NCBI RefSeq assembly: GCF_006210265.1
Contig: NZ_VCNC01000001.1
Span: 1 to 64,000 of the forward strand
Reading direction: 5' to 3'
Length of the DNA stretch: 64,000 nt
From: Desulfovibrio sp. UCD-KL4C
GTDB taxonomy: Bacteria; Desulfobacterota; Desulfovibrionia; Desulfovibrionales; Desulfovibrionaceae
This document shows positions 34,288-43,361 of this stretch, in pieces. The first letter of the stretch is position 1. The number at the start of each line of letters is the position of its first letter. The notes beneath the pieces are model-generated. The model made no database searches. It worked only from the letters and a program-made list of their open reading frames with translations, and was not told the DNA's origin. A program made the translations under genes and the position numbers.

Positions 34288-35100
34288 TTAAAAAAGTAAA
34301 GAGGTCAAAATATAGTCAGATATAAGTACTATTACACAAGACATGACAACTGCCGTAGTAGTTGCTTGACTGACTCCTTCAGGACCTTTTCCGTCTTTGC
34401 GGAAATGAGTGAAGTAGCCTTGAAAACAACAGACTGTACATACAATAACCGCAAAAACAAGTGACTTTGCGAATCCGGCAGAAATATCTTCAAAACTGAG
34501 TGATGTATATACTCTGTGAAAATAAACTCCAGAATTTCCGCCAAGTAGAGCAACTCCAGTCAAGTATCCGCCCGCAATCCCGATAATATCAAAAAGAGCA
34601 GTCAAGATTGGAAAAGAGATAAGTGATGCGATAAGTTTAGGGCTAACAAGATAGTTTATCGGGTTGATATCCATCAGTTCAAGTGCGTCGATCTGTTCGG
34701 AAATACGCATTACGCCGATTTCAGCTGTCATGGAAGAACCTGCTCGCCCTGTGAGCATGATTGCTGTCAGGACAGGACCCAGTTCTCTAACCAGTGAGAG
34801 GGCAACCGCAGCTCCGAGGAATCCTTCTGAGCCGAATTTTGAAAGAGCATAGTAAGTCTGAAGTCCGATAACCATCCCTGTAAATAATCCGATGAGGGAA
34901 ATTACAGTCAGGGATCTGACTCCTATGAAGTATAGTTCCTTAATGGTTTTAGGGAAAATGGATAAGGAACTGAAAATATGCAGAATTGCTTCGAAAAGAA
35001 AGATGAACATGGCACCTAGTTCTCCGAAGATATTTAAGCTGATCCTTCCCAGTAAAGCGAAAGGCTGCATGGTCTGTTTTTCTGAAGCATGATCTGACAT
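34288..35100 (-). CDS. mlaE: MlaE ABC transporter permease
   Basis: 270 residues with about five to six hydrophobic segments. Family hallmarks (LVRELGPVLTAIMLTGRAGSSMTAEIGVMRISEQIDALELM, here cited as the stretch at about 110-150) identify MlaE/Ttg2B. First gene of the operon mlaE-mlaF-mlaD-mlaC-mlaA-phosphodiesterase on the minus strand. No mlaB (STAS) gene is present between them. About 180 bp separate it from the HD gene upstream. Confidence 0.94.
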   Translation of the reverse strand: MSDHASEKQTMQPFALLGRISLNIFGELGAMFIFLFEAILHIFSSLSIFPKTIKELYFIGVRSLTVISLIGLFTGMVIGLQTYYALSKFGSEGFLGAAVALSLVRELGPVLTAIMLTGRAGSSMTAEIGVMRISEQIDALELMDINPINYLVSPKLIASLISFPILTALFDIIGIAGGYLTGVALLGGNSGVYFHRVYTSLSFEDISAGFAKSLVFAVIVCTVCCFQGYFTHFRKDGKGPEGVSQATTTAVVMSCVIVLISDYILTSLLF

Positions 35101-35284
35101 TTATTTATCTATTAAGCCGATTGTTGCTAATTATAATTGTTAAAAATGTTTTCCAGAGTAAGTTAAAATAAATATCATAATAATCTATGAAATAAAAGGT
35201 ACTACAAGAGGTAAAAGTAAAATTTATAACTAAGTGTTGTTAAAAGAATTAATGAGAATATATTTCCTGGTAAGCAAGGCCTAA

Positions 35285-35914
35285 TTAGTCGTCTTTGTTT
35301 TCGTTTTCGCCCTCAAGGCCTTCACGATTTTCCCACCATGATGCAGGGGGGCCGATATACCACCAGTCTTTATGGTCCGTCTTAGAAATTGTCGCCGCAA
35401 GTGCTTTGCCCTGTTCTGTACGCAAACGCTTAAGGGCTGATTCCATCCATGATTCAGCATATGGATTGCCCATGTCATGTTCTTCTTTAAGATTTAATAT
35501 AAAATCTATTTGATCAGCATCTTGTGCAAGAAGAGATTCAATGGATTCACTTTTCTCAAGTTCTTCCCAATGAGGAAAAATTTTGTTCTCAAGCCCAGTT
35601 CCGGCTAAAGTATGTCGAAGCGCTTTATTGCGTGAACTCTTATTGTACATCTGATTTACATAGTTGAAGTCCGCTGTGCGAGCTTCATGTAAATCATGGA
35701 AAAGACACATAAAGACAGTGCGAGCCATGTCTGCTTCTGCCATATCGGCAAGAACATAGCCAAGAACAGCAACCCTGTATGAATGGTCTGCAACAGATTC
35801 GGATCCGGTCCCTAGGAATTGATAACCTGTGCGAGGAGTTTTTTTAAGCATACCGACTTCAAATAGAAAGTCAGCGAGCCTTGTCATTCTGTCGCGGCTT
35901 TTAATATTTTTCAT
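35285..35914 (-). CDS. HD-domain phosphohydrolase (YfbR-like)
   Basis: 209 residues. HD motif: SVADHSYRVAVLGYVLADM, LFHDLHEARTAD and LAQDADQIDF give His, His-Asp and Asp metal ligands. Relatives such as YfbR remove phosphate from deoxynucleoside monophosphates. The C-terminus has an aromatic stretch (DHKDWWYIGPPASWWENR) and an acidic tail. Single gene with its own flanking non-coding DNA; substrate unproven. Confidence 0.85.
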   Translation of the reverse strand: MKNIKSRDRMTRLADFLFEVGMLKKTPRTGYQFLGTGSESVADHSYRVAVLGYVLADMAEADMARTVFMCLFHDLHEARTADFNYVNQMYNKSSRNKALRHTLAGTGLENKIFPHWEELEKSESIESLLAQDADQIDFILNLKEEHDMGNPYAESWMESALKRLRTEQGKALAATISKTDHKDWWYIGPPASWWENREGLEGENENKDD

Positions 35915-35934
35915 AATAAATCTCAGTGCAAAAA

Positions 35935-35959
35935 ATCAGCCCTGCAAAACAGGGCTGAT
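35935..35959 (-). terminator. argJ terminator
   Basis: Perfect 10-bp stem (35935-35944 with 35950-35959), 5-base loop. On the minus strand it is followed by a T-run. It lies 16 bp beyond the argJ stop. Confidence 0.85.
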
Positions 35960-35974
35960 CCATAATTATACGGA

Positions 35975-37159
35975 TTATGAGCGATAGTCTGCGTTGATAG
36001 CAATATATTCTTTGCTGAAGTCAGAAGCTAAAAGTGACGCTTTTCCGTCTCCGTCACCAAGAGTGATGATAACTTCTATGTCTTGCTTACGCATAATTGG
36101 TTCAAGCAGGGCGTCCATATCACCTTCAACAGGTTTGCCTTTTTCGAAAACAGTGATCTTTCCAAAGTGAAGAGTCAGATTGTCAGGATTAAATTCTGCT
36201 CCGCTTCTACCCGCAGCAGCGACGATTCTACCCCAGTTAGGGTCTTCGCCGAAGAGTGCTGTTTTGACCAATGGGGAATTACCGATAGCGCGGGCCATAA
36301 GGTTCGCGTCATTATCGCTTGCGGCTCCTAAAACGTTTAGGGACATTACCTTTGTTCCGCCTTCAGCGTCTTGAATTATCATATAAGATAGAGACTGGCA
36401 GACATCAAGAAGCGCAGCCTCAAGAGCTTCGCGAGTTTCAGTTGTATCTGCTTTAAAGTCTGATGCCCCATTAGCAAAGGCTAAAACTGTATCATTTGTG
36501 CTTGTGTCGCCATCAACAGTTATGCAGTTGAAAGATTTATCAATGCACCGTTTGACAGCTTCTTGCCACCAGACTGGATCTACTTCTGCATCGCATATAA
36601 TGAATCCAAGCAGGGTGGCCATGTCGGGACAGATCATGCCTGCACCTTTACACATACCTAGTATTTTAGCGGTGCCATTGTCTGCTTCGACTGATTCCCA
36701 TGCTAGTTTAGGGAATTTGTCAGTAGTCATAATCGCTTTAGCCGCTTGCACGGGATCCGCTTCTCCAACTGATTCAACAAGGCGAGGGGCAGCCAGTTCC
36801 CATTTATCCATGTCAAACCGAGGTCCAATAACACCTGTAGAAGCAGGAAGAAGTTCAGAAGGTTTAATATTTAAACCTTTTGCAACCAGTTCAAGGGTTT
36901 TCCTGCAATCTGTAATTCCTTCCTCGCCAGTACAAGCATTCGCTTGGCCTGCATTGATCAAAGCTCCTCGTACACTAGTAGAGTTCTTAAGAGTTTCCTT
37001 GCAGACAGTTACTGGAGCTGCTTGAAATTTATTTTTTGTAAAGACTCCTGCACCTACCGTAGGAGTGTCGCTGAGTATCAGGGTTAAGTCATGTCTATTT
37101 TTATATCTCAAACCTGAATTTACACAGGAAAACTTAAAACCTTTAGGGATGGATAGCAT
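35975..37159 (-). CDS. argJ: ArgJ, ornithine acetyltransferase / N-acetylglutamate synthase
   Basis: 394-residue enzyme of arginine synthesis that transfers the acetyl group from N-acetylornithine to glutamate. The precursor cleaves itself at an Ala-Thr bond; here the site is GMICPDM-A181-T182-LLGF, giving alpha and beta chains, with Thr182 as the new N-terminus. Substrate segment TVDGDTSTNDTV and the glycine-rich GEDPNWGRI follow. Length typical. Whether it also uses acetyl-CoA cannot be told from sequence. Lies alone with its own terminator. Confidence 0.96.
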   Translation of the reverse strand: MLSIPKGFKFSCVNSGLRYKNRHDLTLILSDTPTVGAGVFTKNKFQAAPVTVCKETLKNSTSVRGALINAGQANACTGEEGITDCRKTLELVAKGLNIKPSELLPASTGVIGPRFDMDKWELAAPRLVESVGEADPVQAAKAIMTTDKFPKLAWESVEADNGTAKILGMCKGAGMICPDMATLLGFIICDAEVDPVWWQEAVKRCIDKSFNCITVDGDTSTNDTVLAFANGASDFKADTTETREALEAALLDVCQSLSYMIIQDAEGGTKVMSLNVLGAASDNDANLMARAIGNSPLVKTALFGEDPNWGRIVAAAGRSGAEFNPDNLTLHFGKITVFEKGKPVEGDMDALLEPIMRKQDIEVIITLGDGDGKASLLASDFSKEYIAINADYRS

Positions 37160-37263
37160 ATGCAGTTCTCCAATTTAATATGTTCGCCAAGAGGGAAACT
37201 AGAAGTTTGAAGCAGATAGTTACGCTTTTGACGGAACACGTGCAAGAAGGTTGTTGTTAAAAA

Positions 37264-37295
37264 AAAAGGTCTGCTCCCGGAGGAACAGACCTTTT
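37264..37295 (-). terminator. Terminator of the PpiD-like gene
   Basis: Perfect 10-bp stem (37264-37273 with 37286-37295) plus an inner CTCC/GGAG pair, and A/T runs on both sides. It lies 20 bp beyond the stop at 37316. Confidence 0.85.
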
Positions 37296-37315
37296 AACTA
37301 ATCACTAACTATAGA

Positions 37316-39220
37316 CTAATTATTAAGTAAATCCGGGCGAACAACTTCAACTTTTGCTTTAGATCGCAATTCCTGCATAAATGAACTAATTATTTCATTT
37401 GCCTGCTGGCGTTCAAGGCTTGACATAATAGCTTGCTTCTGGCTTTCCCAAGTTTCGTCGCTTGGAGGAATAAGCTCATCAAGTCTTGCAACTATGTAAC
37501 CACCTGGAAGTTCAAAAGCCTGCTGCATCCAATTGTTTTTGGTTGAATCAAAAGCGGTTTCAGCAAGTTTAGGATTCATTCCAAGCCCAGGGATAAAACC
37601 GTCTCTACCAAAAGATTCAGATGTCTTAAGATCTTTCTTGATAGATTTAAGTTCTTTTTCCGCAGTAGCAGGTGTGGTTAGCTTGCCCATCACTATGGTT
37701 GCTTTAGCTTTTGCCAGCATCATAGCCTGTTTCTGAGAAAGGAATTCTTTGATGTCCTTTTTAACTTCATCAAGCGGACGAAGTGATGCAGGAGTTTCTT
37801 CTACTTTTTCAGCGACCAGATATCCGTTATCTACAGCAATAGGCATTTCAGTTGTATTGCCTTTTGGAAGTACAATAATTGATTTCGCAGCGTCTTCGGT
37901 CATGCCGAATGCGCGGGTAAGGTTTTTAAGAGTTGCTTTTTCACTTTTTTGAACAGCTACTCCAAGTTCTTCACCTACTGCATCAAGTTTCATACCTGAA
38001 GCAATAAGGTCTAGTGCATGATCAAGTTTTGCGCTGATTGAATCAGAAGCTTTTTCCTGAGCAATTGTATTTTTAATTTCAGATTTAACCTGGTCAAAAG
38101 ATTTTTGACCAGCTTCACGAGTATCTTCTACTTTAATAATATGGAACCCAAAGCGTGTACGGACAGGTTTACTGATTTCACCTTTTTTAAGCTTAAATGC
38201 AGCTTCTTCAAACGGTTTTACCATTGATCCTTTGCTGAACCAGCCTAATTCTCCACCCTTAGTCTTGCTTGGGCCTTCAGAGTATTTTTTTGCAAGTTTT
38301 GCAAAGTTCTGACCTGATTTTGCTTTCGCAAAGATTTTGTTGATTTTCTTTTCAGCTTTTTTAATTTCAGCAGGGCTGGCCTTTTCATCTACAAGGATAA
38401 GAATATGGCTGGCTTTAACCTGTGCATCCTGTTTGTAGCTCTCTTTATTAGCCGCATAGTATTTGTTCATTTCTTCAGGGCTGACATCTTCATATACAGC
38501 CAATTCTTCAGGAGTGAATGAAATGTACTTTACAATACTGCTGGCAGGAATCGTAAAATTATTTGGATTATCTTTGTAGTATTTTTTGATTTCAGAGTCA
38601 GTGACTTTTGCCTTGTTTAAAAAGTCTGCTCCGGAAACATAGTAATAATCTATCTGCGCTCTTTCGCCTGCCCAGTTGAATAACGCACGAGCATCAGCCT
38701 CCGTTGGGGCTGCTGGAATAGCTACGTATTCCTGAATCTTTTGAATTAGGTTGCTGTTACGCATGTCCTGTTCAAAAGTTGCGGCTGACATTTGTCTACC
38801 CTGTAGATATCTTTGGTAAAGAGATTTATCAAATTTACCATCAGAATTTGCAAAAGCAGGAATTTTACTAATTTCGTAGTAGAGTTCGCTGTTTGAAATG
38901 CCAATACCAAGTCGTTTAGCTTCAGATTCAAGAATTTTAGAATTAACCAGCTGATTCAGGATCGCTTTTTTAAATTCAGGAGACTGGAGTTGGTCAGGAT
39001 CAATCTTAGGATTCTGCTGTCTAAGCATTTCTGCTGTTTGCCGATAAACTTTAACAAATTCCTGAGTTGGAATAGGCTCATCGTTAACATAAGCTATGAC
39101 CGGATCAGTGTTACCGTTAAAACCGCTCATGCCGAAGGCAAAAATAAAAACCAGAATGATGATACCGAATAAAACTTTAATGCCCCATCCTTGGGCTTTT
39201 TGGCGCATAATGTCCAGCAT
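37316..39220 (-). CDS. ppiD: PpiD-like periplasmic peptidyl-prolyl isomerase/chaperone
   Basis: 634 residues: one N-terminal membrane anchor (VLFGIIILVFIFAFGM, about 16-31), a SurA-N-like chaperone region (about 40-190), a parvulin PpiC domain (about 265-365; ASHILILVDEKA, KYSEGPSKTKGGELGWFSKGSMV, RFGFHIIKVED), and a second helical chaperone region. PpiD is anchored at the inner membrane near SecYEG and folds exported proteins. Full length with no interruption. Confidence 0.93.
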   Translation of the reverse strand: MLDIMRQKAQGWGIKVLFGIIILVFIFAFGMSGFNGNTDPVIAYVNDEPIPTQEFVKVYRQTAEMLRQQNPKIDPDQLQSPEFKKAILNQLVNSKILESEAKRLGIGISNSELYYEISKIPAFANSDGKFDKSLYQRYLQGRQMSAATFEQDMRNSNLIQKIQEYVAIPAAPTEADARALFNWAGERAQIDYYYVSGADFLNKAKVTDSEIKKYYKDNPNNFTIPASSIVKYISFTPEELAVYEDVSPEEMNKYYAANKESYKQDAQVKASHILILVDEKASPAEIKKAEKKINKIFAKAKSGQNFAKLAKKYSEGPSKTKGGELGWFSKGSMVKPFEEAAFKLKKGEISKPVRTRFGFHIIKVEDTREAGQKSFDQVKSEIKNTIAQEKASDSISAKLDHALDLIASGMKLDAVGEELGVAVQKSEKATLKNLTRAFGMTEDAAKSIIVLPKGNTTEMPIAVDNGYLVAEKVEETPASLRPLDEVKKDIKEFLSQKQAMMLAKAKATIVMGKLTTPATAEKELKSIKKDLKTSESFGRDGFIPGLGMNPKLAETAFDSTKNNWMQQAFELPGGYIVARLDELIPPSDETWESQKQAIMSSLERQQANEIISSFMQELRSKAKVEVVRPDLLNN

Positions 39221-39322
39221 GTCGTCTCCGTACTCCAGTTGGCAGTTAGTACTGCTTTAAATGTTGGTATGCATGTAAGGCACCACAATCAAATTATTTA
39301 ACTGCGGTGCCATTCTCATTTA

Positions 39323-41239
39323 CTATTTTCTGCCCACGTAATTGAGCAGACCACCGGCTACAATAATAGCCAGTTCCTTTTCGGAAAGGTCATTTTTGAC
39401 CTTAACTTTAAAACCTTCTGTTGTGGTCATTTCTGCCACTCCGCCGGGAGTCAAAGTTGTTGTGTCGAGAGTCAGGCCGCTTCCTTCAGATAGTTTGTCG
39501 TAATCGCTCTTGTCGGATAGTACAAGGGGTAGGATGCCGAAATTGATAAGATTTGCTCTGTGAATGCGTGCAAGTGACTTAACAATGACAGCTACAACTC
39601 CAAGGTGACGTGGTCCGAGTGCAGCGTGCTCGCGGCTTGAGCCCTGTCCGTAGTTTTCACCGCCGAGAATAATTCCGTTGTCAGATTTTTTCATTCTATT
39701 GACAAAATTTTCGTCAACACGGCTGAAAATGTATTCGCTGATTGCTGGAATGTTAGAACGTAAAGCAGTGATTTGCGCTCCGGCAGGAAGAATATGGTCA
39801 GTTGTAATATCATCACCTACTTTAAGAAGTACTTTAGAAGCAATTTTTTCAGGCAGTGCTGAAAAACTTTCAAGCGGTATAATATTAGGTCCACGGACAA
39901 GTTCTACATTTTTACCGTTTTCAGGTGGGAAAATGAAGAGGTGGCGGATAGATGGAATCTCTTTAGGGAAGTCAATTTTTGCAGGAGGAGTTCCCCAAGT
40001 TGCAGGATCAGTGAATTCTCCTGCAAGTGCTAGGTTGGCTGCTGTCTGAGGTGATGCAAGGTAAATTTTTGCATCTTGGGTTCCGCTGCGGCCTTCAAAG
40101 TTTCGGTTGAAAGTTCTTACGCTGACACCTGCTGACACAGGTGAACCGCCCATGCCGATGCACGGGCCGCAAGTACATTCTAGAAGTCTAGCTCCTGAAT
40201 CAAGCAGGGGAGCAATCAGCCCGTCAGATGCGAGCATCTTTAAAACCTGCTTAGAGCCGGGAGAAATCATGAGGTCAACACCCTGCGGAAGCTGGTGGTC
40301 AGTCAAAATGAGCGCAGTTGTCTTGAGGTCTGAATATGAAGAGTTGGTACATGAGCCGATTGCCGCCTGACTGACTTTGAGTCCAGCAAGTGATTTTACG
40401 GTCACTACACGGTCCGGCATGTGTGGCTGTGCAACCAGAGGTTCAAGTTCAGAGAGATTTATTAGGATTGTTTCAGAATAAGTTGCATCTGCGTCAGCTA
40501 TAAGCTCACTGAAATCTTCAACGCGTCCCATGACTTTGAGGAATTTCTCGGTCTGGCTGTCGCTTGGGAAAATAGAGGTGGTCGCGCCGAGTTCTGCGCC
40601 CATATTCGTGATAACAGAGCGTTCAGGAACGGATAATGTTGCTACTCCTTCTCCTGCAAATTCAAAAACTTTTCCCACGCCTCCTTTGACTGTAAGCAGC
40701 CCAAGGAGGTGCAGGATAATATCTTTAGATGTAGCCCAGCCCGTAAGTTCTCCAGTCAGTTCAACCTTGACAACTTTAGGCATGGGGATGGAATAAGGCT
40801 GTCCCGCCATAGCAAGAGCTACAGATAGCCCGCCTGCTCCCATAGCCAGAGAACCGAGTCCGCCGGCAGTAGGTGTGTGGCTGTCAGAACCGATCAGAGT
40901 TGCGCCGGGTTTAGCGAAGTTTTCAAGGTGCAACTGATGACAGATGCCAGTTCCTGCTGGAGAGAAAACAACTCCATGTTTAGCTGCAACAGTTCTGAGG
41001 TATTGATGGTCATCAGGGTTACGGAAGCCCATCTGTAATGTGTTGTGGTCAACATAGCTTACAGAAAGGTCCGTCTGAACTTTATCAATACCCATGGCTT
41101 CAAATTGCAGGTAAGCCATAGTACCGGTGGCATCTTGAGTTAATGTCTGGTCAATTTTAAGCCCGATTTCAGAGCCCGGTTCCATTTTGCCGCTTACTAA
41201 ATGGCTGGAAATAATTTTCTCAGTAATATTAAAACCCAT
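39323..41239 (-). CDS. acnA: Aconitate hydratase (about 640 aa type)
   Basis: 638 residues. Interconverts citrate and isocitrate through a [4Fe-4S] cluster; the cluster cysteines are Cys297 (GSCTNSS) and Cys357/Cys360 (CTCGPC). Other hallmarks: DSHTPTAGGLGSLAMGAGG and, in the small domain, GGENYGQGSSREHAALGPR and HRANLINFGILPL. It is the shorter single-chain aconitase type found in many anaerobes. Homoaconitase or isopropylmalate isomerase are less likely given the single chain and length. Own unit with an upstream gap of about 70 bp. Confidence 0.92.
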   Translation of the reverse strand: MGFNITEKIISSHLVSGKMEPGSEIGLKIDQTLTQDATGTMAYLQFEAMGIDKVQTDLSVSYVDHNTLQMGFRNPDDHQYLRTVAAKHGVVFSPAGTGICHQLHLENFAKPGATLIGSDSHTPTAGGLGSLAMGAGGLSVALAMAGQPYSIPMPKVVKVELTGELTGWATSKDIILHLLGLLTVKGGVGKVFEFAGEGVATLSVPERSVITNMGAELGATTSIFPSDSQTEKFLKVMGRVEDFSELIADADATYSETILINLSELEPLVAQPHMPDRVVTVKSLAGLKVSQAAIGSCTNSSYSDLKTTALILTDHQLPQGVDLMISPGSKQVLKMLASDGLIAPLLDSGARLLECTCGPCIGMGGSPVSAGVSVRTFNRNFEGRSGTQDAKIYLASPQTAANLALAGEFTDPATWGTPPAKIDFPKEIPSIRHLFIFPPENGKNVELVRGPNIIPLESFSALPEKIASKVLLKVGDDITTDHILPAGAQITALRSNIPAISEYIFSRVDENFVNRMKKSDNGIILGGENYGQGSSREHAALGPRHLGVVAVIVKSLARIHRANLINFGILPLVLSDKSDYDKLSEGSGLTLDTTTLTPGGVAEMTTTEGFKVKVKNDLSEKELAIIVAGGLLNYVGRK

Positions 41240-41308
41240 GAGACCTCCAAAGTTGCTAATGCTCTATTGCAATTTAAAAATAAACAAGCCTACAATATAA
41301 TTTTAGGA

Positions 41309-41572
41309 TTACAATTCGGTCGTTCCGAGTTTGATCCGGTTAATTTTGTTTTTGCGAGATGTTATTTCAACTTCTAAGCGAAGTTTGTCTCTTTTGCTTT
41401 CAAATATTTCTTGAGCAAAATAAATCCCTTTCGCAGGATTTTCACTCTTGAGAAGTTTTTGAATTCTTTCTTTGCAAGCTTCAAGTTCTTTTTCAAAAGA
41501 CTTAATAGCTTTTTCGATTTCAGGAATACTAATCAATTTTGATTCTTCGTCTGTTTGATTTTGCGTCATCAT
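41309..41572 (-). CDS. Small unknown coiled-coil protein (about 87 aa)
   Basis: About 87 residues if it starts at the ATG at 41572; a start 12 residues earlier (41608) is also open. Highly charged helix (IPEIEKAIKSFEKELEACKERIQKLLKSENPAK) then a second charged segment. No membrane segment. The start lies inside the end of the upstream fusion gene (44-base overlap in another frame), so it would be translationally coupled to it. I do not recognise it. Confidence 0.5.
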   Translation of the reverse strand: MMTQNQTDEESKLISIPEIEKAIKSFEKELEACKERIQKLLKSENPAKGIYFAQEIFESKRDKLRLEVEITSRKNKINRIKLGTTEL

Positions 41573-43181
41573 TACGATCTTTAATCTCTGGGTCTTTAAG
41601 GCCGTCAATTTCAGGAAGACTATTATATAAGGTCCAGTAACGAGGCCATAGTTCGGTTATATCTCCGGGATTCTGCAAAGAAAGTCCTGGGCGAATCCAA
41701 GCCATCAGTCCCAGTGCTATACCAAAGTAAGGAGTTGGAGCACTCCAGGCATCTTCCCACTGCAATCTGCCGGGAGTGATTTGAACTCCGCTTTCAGTTC
41801 GGGCGTATTGGAGTCCCAGCCGTTCAAGAAGTTCAATTCCCTGTTCGAATAAGGTCGTGTCGTTAATTCCCTGAAGAGAACATTCTGTTCCGGAGTTTAC
41901 AGCCAGTGCAATTCCGATTGGGAAAAGATTTGAAGCCTGTCCGAAGTCAATATTAACTGATTGCGGTTGATCACCTTTAGTAGAACTTATTTCAGTGTCG
42001 GAAATCTTTACAATCAAACCACCTAAAGTGAGAGCCTTAAGAGCATCTTTTGCTTTAGGAGAAGTCTTCGGCCATGTTCCTTTAATGGTAACATTTCCGC
42101 CTGCAAAAGCAGGGATTGAAAGCAGCGCCGCGCTGAGTTCTGGGTCCAATGCAATGTTTGGCTGTTCAGGGAAAGAAAATGTTTTGGTCGGATAAACAGT
42201 ACATGATGTGTCAGTCAGATCTGTTTTGATTCCGCAAGCATTCAGAACGTCAACTGCATCGCGAATTTCTGAAATTCCAGACCAGTCTTTTTCATAATTA
42301 AGGGTTAAGCCTTTAGGATATGTCCAAGCTGCAAGGGTTAGAGCTGCTGCAAATTTAGGAGGAGTATCTTCGGTAATTGTGAGAGCAGATACCAAATTCC
42401 CGCCGCATTCCAGTCTAGCTGGTAATCCGTGACTCTGAAGGTCAAGAGTGTTGAGGCGGGCTCCGAGAGGTGCTAGCAAAGCAGTTAAAGGTCTTGAGTC
42501 GTACTGCTTGAGAATTGTTCCACCTGCTACTTTGAACTTGCCTGGGGACTTTAGTCCGAATGCAAGCACTAAAAACATGGTCATTTCATCATCGCCTGCA
42601 AAGACGAGTTTATCTTCGAAGGACACTCCATCTTCGGATGCGCGTGATTCAATAGTGTCATTTTCCCATGAAATATGAGCGCCAGCCTGATTGAACGCTT
42701 TTGCCAGTTCTGTCAGCTGATCATTAACAGATAGAGGTGACATTGTCGCATCAGCAGAGCACATTGCTGCAAGAGCAATCCATAGCTGAGACTGAAATAG
42801 AGAACATGGTCCGTCAATAACAACCTTTACTGGTCTTCTCGGAGGTGACAGTGCGTAAGAAGGCAGATTGCGGTTTTCAGGTTTGGCAACGCAAGTATAT
42901 GCAAGAGCATTGAGCTGCTCAAAAACTCTGCGAGCAGCCTTAATATTAAATTTTTTGTCAGTTGCTTCTGTGGTCCATGTCTCAAAGATACGTCTTTCCA
43001 TGTCCGGGTCGCCAAGAGGTAAACCTTTCAATTTTCTTTTAGAGGCAGCTTTACCCATAAGGTAGTTTCTGCGTGAAATCAGTGAAATTAGGCGTGCGTC
43101 CAGATCTTTAATTTCTTGAAGCAGGGAAGGCCTGCGCGGTGAGTCGTCACCATGGCTATCGAATTTTTTGTAATTGGGCAT
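41529..43181 (-). CDS. Chorismate-mutase-like / degenerate EPSP-synthase-like fusion
   Basis: 550 residues. Residues about 15-95 resemble a chorismate-mutase helix bundle (LLQEIKDLDARLISLISRRNYL, GDPDMERRIFETWT). From about 110 the repeated pattern fits EPSP synthase (GGTILKQYDSRPLTALLAPLGA; ALDPELSAALLSIPAFAGGNVTIKG). The usual catalytic residues are missing: GSKSxSNR is replaced by GPCSLFQSQ (Lys to Cys), NAGTAMR by AGDDEMT, SSQF by PPKF, and RVKExDR by PKTSPKAKD. One Arg (DSRP) remains. A functional EPSP synthase is therefore unlikely. It may bind a related ligand or regulate aromatic synthesis. Confidence 0.7.
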   Translation of the reverse strand: MPNYKKFDSHGDDSPRRPSLLQEIKDLDARLISLISRRNYLMGKAASKRKLKGLPLGDPDMERRIFETWTTEATDKKFNIKAARRVFEQLNALAYTCVAKPENRNLPSYALSPPRRPVKVVIDGPCSLFQSQLWIALAAMCSADATMSPLSVNDQLTELAKAFNQAGAHISWENDTIESRASEDGVSFEDKLVFAGDDEMTMFLVLAFGLKSPGKFKVAGGTILKQYDSRPLTALLAPLGARLNTLDLQSHGLPARLECGGNLVSALTITEDTPPKFAAALTLAAWTYPKGLTLNYEKDWSGISEIRDAVDVLNACGIKTDLTDTSCTVYPTKTFSFPEQPNIALDPELSAALLSIPAFAGGNVTIKGTWPKTSPKAKDALKALTLGGLIVKISDTEISSTKGDQPQSVNIDFGQASNLFPIGIALAVNSGTECSLQGINDTTLFEQGIELLERLGLQYARTESGVQITPGRLQWEDAWSAPTPYFGIALGLMAWIRPGLSLQNPGDITELWPRYWTLYNSLPEIDGLKDPEIKDRNDDAKSNRRRIKID

Positions 43182-43291
43182 TTTTTGTTCCTGATGTGTG
43201 ATATAGGGAAGAACGCCTTTCTAGCCTGAAATTCGCCGATGAGCAAGCCCCAAAAGGGGTACAAAGTACACTGTTTTTATTGCGCTGCAAA

Positions 43292-43332
43292 AAACTAAAA
43301 AAAAAGGGAGAAAGCGGTGACCGCCTCCTCCC
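43292..43332 (-). terminator. sat terminator
   Basis: Stem GGGAG...CTCCC (43306-43310 with 43328-43332) with inner GCGGT/ACCGC pairs, followed on the minus strand by about ten T. It lies 30 bp beyond the sat stop. Confidence 0.85.
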
Positions 43333-43361
43333 TATAAAAGCAAGTAGTGGTACTACTTTAA

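Noticed and set aside
36498-37025. 175-codon plus-strand frame within argJ
   Set aside because: Antisense shadow of argJ.
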